64,000 nt of DNA from Cafeteria roenbergensis. Its lineage: Eukaryota > Sar > Bigyra > Bicosoecida > Cafeteriaceae. The notes below the pieces were generated by a model. It was not told where the DNA came from. It made no database searches and saw nothing but the letters and a program-made list of their open reading frames with translations. The stretch spans positions 124,001 through 188,000 of the forward strand of contig VLTN01000063.1 of assembly GCA_008330645.1 (NCBI GenBank). The letters run 5' to 3'. The number at the start of each line of letters is the position of its first letter. The first letter of the stretch is position 1. Both the position numbers and the translations under genes were made by a program. Below are positions 61,843 through 64,000 of the stretch, piece by piece.

Positions 61843-63867
61843 ATGGCCGCCGCCGCGATGAGCCGTGACCGTATGGGGAGGGCGCTGTGGGATGCCGCGG
61901 GTGCCGGGAACACGGGCGAGGTGACGAGGCTGCTGGGGGAGGGCGCGCCGGTGAACTGGACAGATCTGGTGAGCACGGGCGTTTGCGGGGCTGGAGCTGG
62001 GGTCGTAGGAAGTTTAGGTGGGCTGGACGAGGTGCCCGTGGCTGGTTCAATGCCGCTGCACGGTACGGCCGCGCAGTTTGGGCAAACGCCGCTTATGAGA
62101 GCAGCACAATTTGGGCACGTCGAGTCGATGCGAGTGCTGCTGGACCGTGGCGCCGACCTGGAGGCCAAGGACGCGGTCAGCCTATCGGCTGCGTCACCAG
62201 CATGTCGCCCCACCGGTGTTGTTTGAGGTCGCGATGCGGTCAGTTGCAGCGCTGATCGTCGTCAACCTGCTGGTTGGACGCCAAAGGCGCGGGGGCGCAC
62301 CTGGGATCGGCGTGTGGGGTGCGGTTGCGTGGCGGGAGAGGGCTTCGATTGATTGCTTGGCCGTGGTCGGCCTTTGGGTGTGATTTGGTGGCTGGAATGT
62401 GTGCTGGCCGCTGCAGGAAGGCATCACCGCCCTTGTGGGGGCGGCGGCAAACGGTCGCGTTGGGTCCATTCGAGAGCTGCTGGACCGTGGCGCCGACCTT
62501 GAGGCCAAGGACGAGGTCAGCTCATCGGCTGCGTCACCAGCATGTCGCCCCACCGGTGTTGTTTGAGGTCGCGATGCGGTCAGTTGCAGCGCTGATCGTT
62601 GTCAGCCTGCTGGTTGGACGCCAATGGCGCGGGGGCGCACCTGGGATCGGCGTGTGGGGTGCGGTTGCGTGGCGGGAGAGGGCTTCGATTGATTGCTTGG
62701 CCGTGGTCGGCCTTTGGGTGTGATTTGGTGGCTGGAATGTGTGCTGGCCGCTGCAGGAAGGCATCACCGCCCTGATGAGGGCAGCGGCAAACGGTCGCGT
62801 TGGGTCCATTCGAGAGCTGCTGGACCGCGGCGCCGACCTTGAGGCCAAGGACGAGGTCAGCTCATCGGCTGCGTCACCAGCATGTCGCCCCACCGGTGTT
62901 GTTTGAGGTCGCGATGCGGTCAGTTGCAGCGCTGATCGTCGTCAACCTGCTGGTTGGACGCCAATGGCGGGGGGGGCGCACCTGGGATCGGCGTGTGGGG
63001 TGCGGTTGCGTGGCGGGAGAGGGCTTCGATTGATTGCTTGGCCGTGGTCGGCCTTTGGGTGTGATTTGGTGGCTGGAATGTGTGCTGGCCGCTGCAGGAA
63101 GGCATCACCGCCCTGATGAGGGCAGCGGCAAACGGTCGCGTTGGGTCCATTCGAGAGCTGCTGGACCGCGGCGCCGACCTTGAGGCCAAGGACGAGGTCA
63201 GCTCATCGGCTGCGCCACCGGCATGTCGCCCCGCCGGTGTGGTTCGAGGTTGCGATGCGGCCAGCTGCAGTGTGGTGCGTGGTCGGCCTGCTGCTCGGGC
63301 GGCGGAGGCGGGAGCACGCATCGGAGGGCGGCGTGTCGGGTGCAGATGCGGGGGGCGGGGGAGGGTTTCGGTTGATTGTGAGGCCGTGGCCGACGTTGGG
63401 GTGCGTTGGCGTTGCTGGTGTGCGTGTTGGGTGGTGCAGAGTGGCTACACAGCCCTCCTCTGGGCTGCCCGGAATTGCCATGTGGAAGCTGTGGCGCTGC
63501 TGCTGGACCGTGGCGCCGACCCGGAGGTCCGAGACAATGTAAGTGGCTCGCCGCTTGGCTTTAAGCTTGCTGTTCGCGGCCAAAAACTGAACGACCCTTC
63601 GCCGATTTATGCGCCTCCCTCAGCGCCTGTCGGGCCATACCGTTGGCGATGACAGCTGTGTTGGCATTGAATGCCCCGCGACTGCAGCCGCGACTCTGGC
63701 GAGAGCGCTTCTCCCCGTCGCTCCGCGGTGGCCGCGATGCCGTGCTGCAGGATGGCAGGTCCGCCCTCGATCTGTGCAGGTCAGACAAATGCAAGAGTGC
63801 GCTTCTTGGCGCTGAGCGCCTCCAGCGCTGGCATCGCCGGCGTCTGCTTGTGACATGGCAGCATTGA
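61843..63867 (+). CDS. Ankyrin-repeat protein D, 7 exons
   Basis: Exons 61843..61968, 62077..62175, 62417..62515, 62757..62855, 63098..63196, 63440..63538, 63751..63867; 245 residues, all in frame. N-cap MAAAAMSRDRMGRALWDAAG; five 33-residue repeats, of which exons 3, 4 and 5 are nearly identical (EGITALMRAAANGRVGSIRE then LLDRGADLEAKDE); C-cap SALDLCRSDKCKSALLGAER with a basic helix ending WQH. The intron after exon 6 has a GTAAGT donor, the others GTGAGC or GTCAGC. Closest to gene B in its first two exons. Function is likely protein binding; partner unknown. Confidence 0.87.
62417..63196 (+). repeat. Three 340-bp tandem exon-plus-intron units in ankyrin gene D
   Basis: Exons 3, 4 and 5 start at 62417, 62757 and 63098 (340 and 341 bp apart; the extra base is in a G run in the intron). 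Exons and introns are nearly identical, the youngest duplication in the array. Confidence 0.93.
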
Positions 63868-64000
63868 CGTGATGCGTTTGTGCCCTCTGGCATGGCAGAT
63901 CGATATACGCCAAGTAGCTGCTGACCTGTGTGGAAGTTGAGAGGCCGCTTGCTGGTGAAGGACTGGTGTTGACCTAAATGGCTAAAGTTCGGCGCGGCGG
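63868..64000. other. Start of the next ankyrin spacer copy
   Basis: The sequence after the gene D stop (TGATGCGTTTGTGCCCTCTG) matches the sequence after the gene B and C stops, up to the window edge. The tandem array may continue to the right. Confidence 0.6.

Noticed and set aside
46826-63867. CRISPR-like or transposon-like direct repeats
   Set aside because: The regular repeats are exon-intron units of ankyrin genes, with no terminal inverted repeats, transposase or spacer-repeat structure.

Overview
This is nuclear DNA of a GC-rich, flagellated single-celled eukaryote. The evidence is protein-coding genes with GT-AG introns (donors mostly GTGAGC/GTGAGT), a nuclear-type tRNA-Asp with internal A and B boxes and a T-run terminator, and a gene for DRC3, a subunit of the axonemal nexin-dynein regulatory complex. 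G+C is very high in the coding parts, so antisense frames stay open for long stretches and most long antisense ORFs are not genes. I cannot assign a species. A GC-rich heterotrophic stramenopile flagellate of the Cafeteria type is one candidate, but that is a guess from composition, ankyrin expansion and the flagellar gene.

Layout. (1) 1-7902, minus: a giant fibronectin-III-repeat protein with one Tudor-like segment, running off the left edge. (2) 8089-13014, plus: a coiled-coil/WD40-like protein, divergent from (1). (3) 13235-19318, plus: a class-3 (diacylglycerol-lipase-like) lipase whose stop codon lies in a 41-bp minisatellite. (4) 19976-21508, minus: a two-TM, coiled-coil, Lunapark-like protein. 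(5) 21986-35247, plus: a 4172-residue RCC1/IQ/EF-hand/zinc-finger protein in three exons, divergent from (4). (6) 35460-35531, minus: tRNA-Asp(GTC). (7) 35845-38638, minus: a membrane-anchored GH3-family acyl-adenylate enzyme in two exons. (8) 39398-40921, minus: an orphan two-exon gene in a lower-GC island. (9) 41294-42334, minus: a METTL21-type methyltransferase. (10) 42597-46650, plus: DRC3 in seven exons. (11) 46826-50707, plus: a 16-exon ankyrin gene. (12) 51003-54683, minus: acylaminoacyl-peptidase (APEH). (13) 54779-63867, plus: three tandem paralogous ankyrin genes, with the start of another repeat unit at the right edge.

Two genome-scale signals stand out. First, about 1-38 kb and 51-54.7 kb are peppered, in coding sequence on either strand, with a small set of short words: GGCTCTGCC/GGCAGAGCC (often abutting as an 18-bp palindrome), GCGGTTTCG, GGAAGGATC and CCACTTCG. 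They are scarce in the ankyrin genes and in the 39-41 kb island. Second, the ankyrin genes are built from interchangeable 99-nt phase-0 exons, each exactly one 33-residue repeat, and these exons plus their introns have been copied in tandem. Any exon can therefore be gained, lost or skipped without changing frame.

Exon models were built by hand from splice consensus. The exon sums are exact multiples of three for the lipase, RCC1 giant, GH3, orphan, ankyrin A, B and D models. DRC3 has one local frame break and ankyrin gene C has two.
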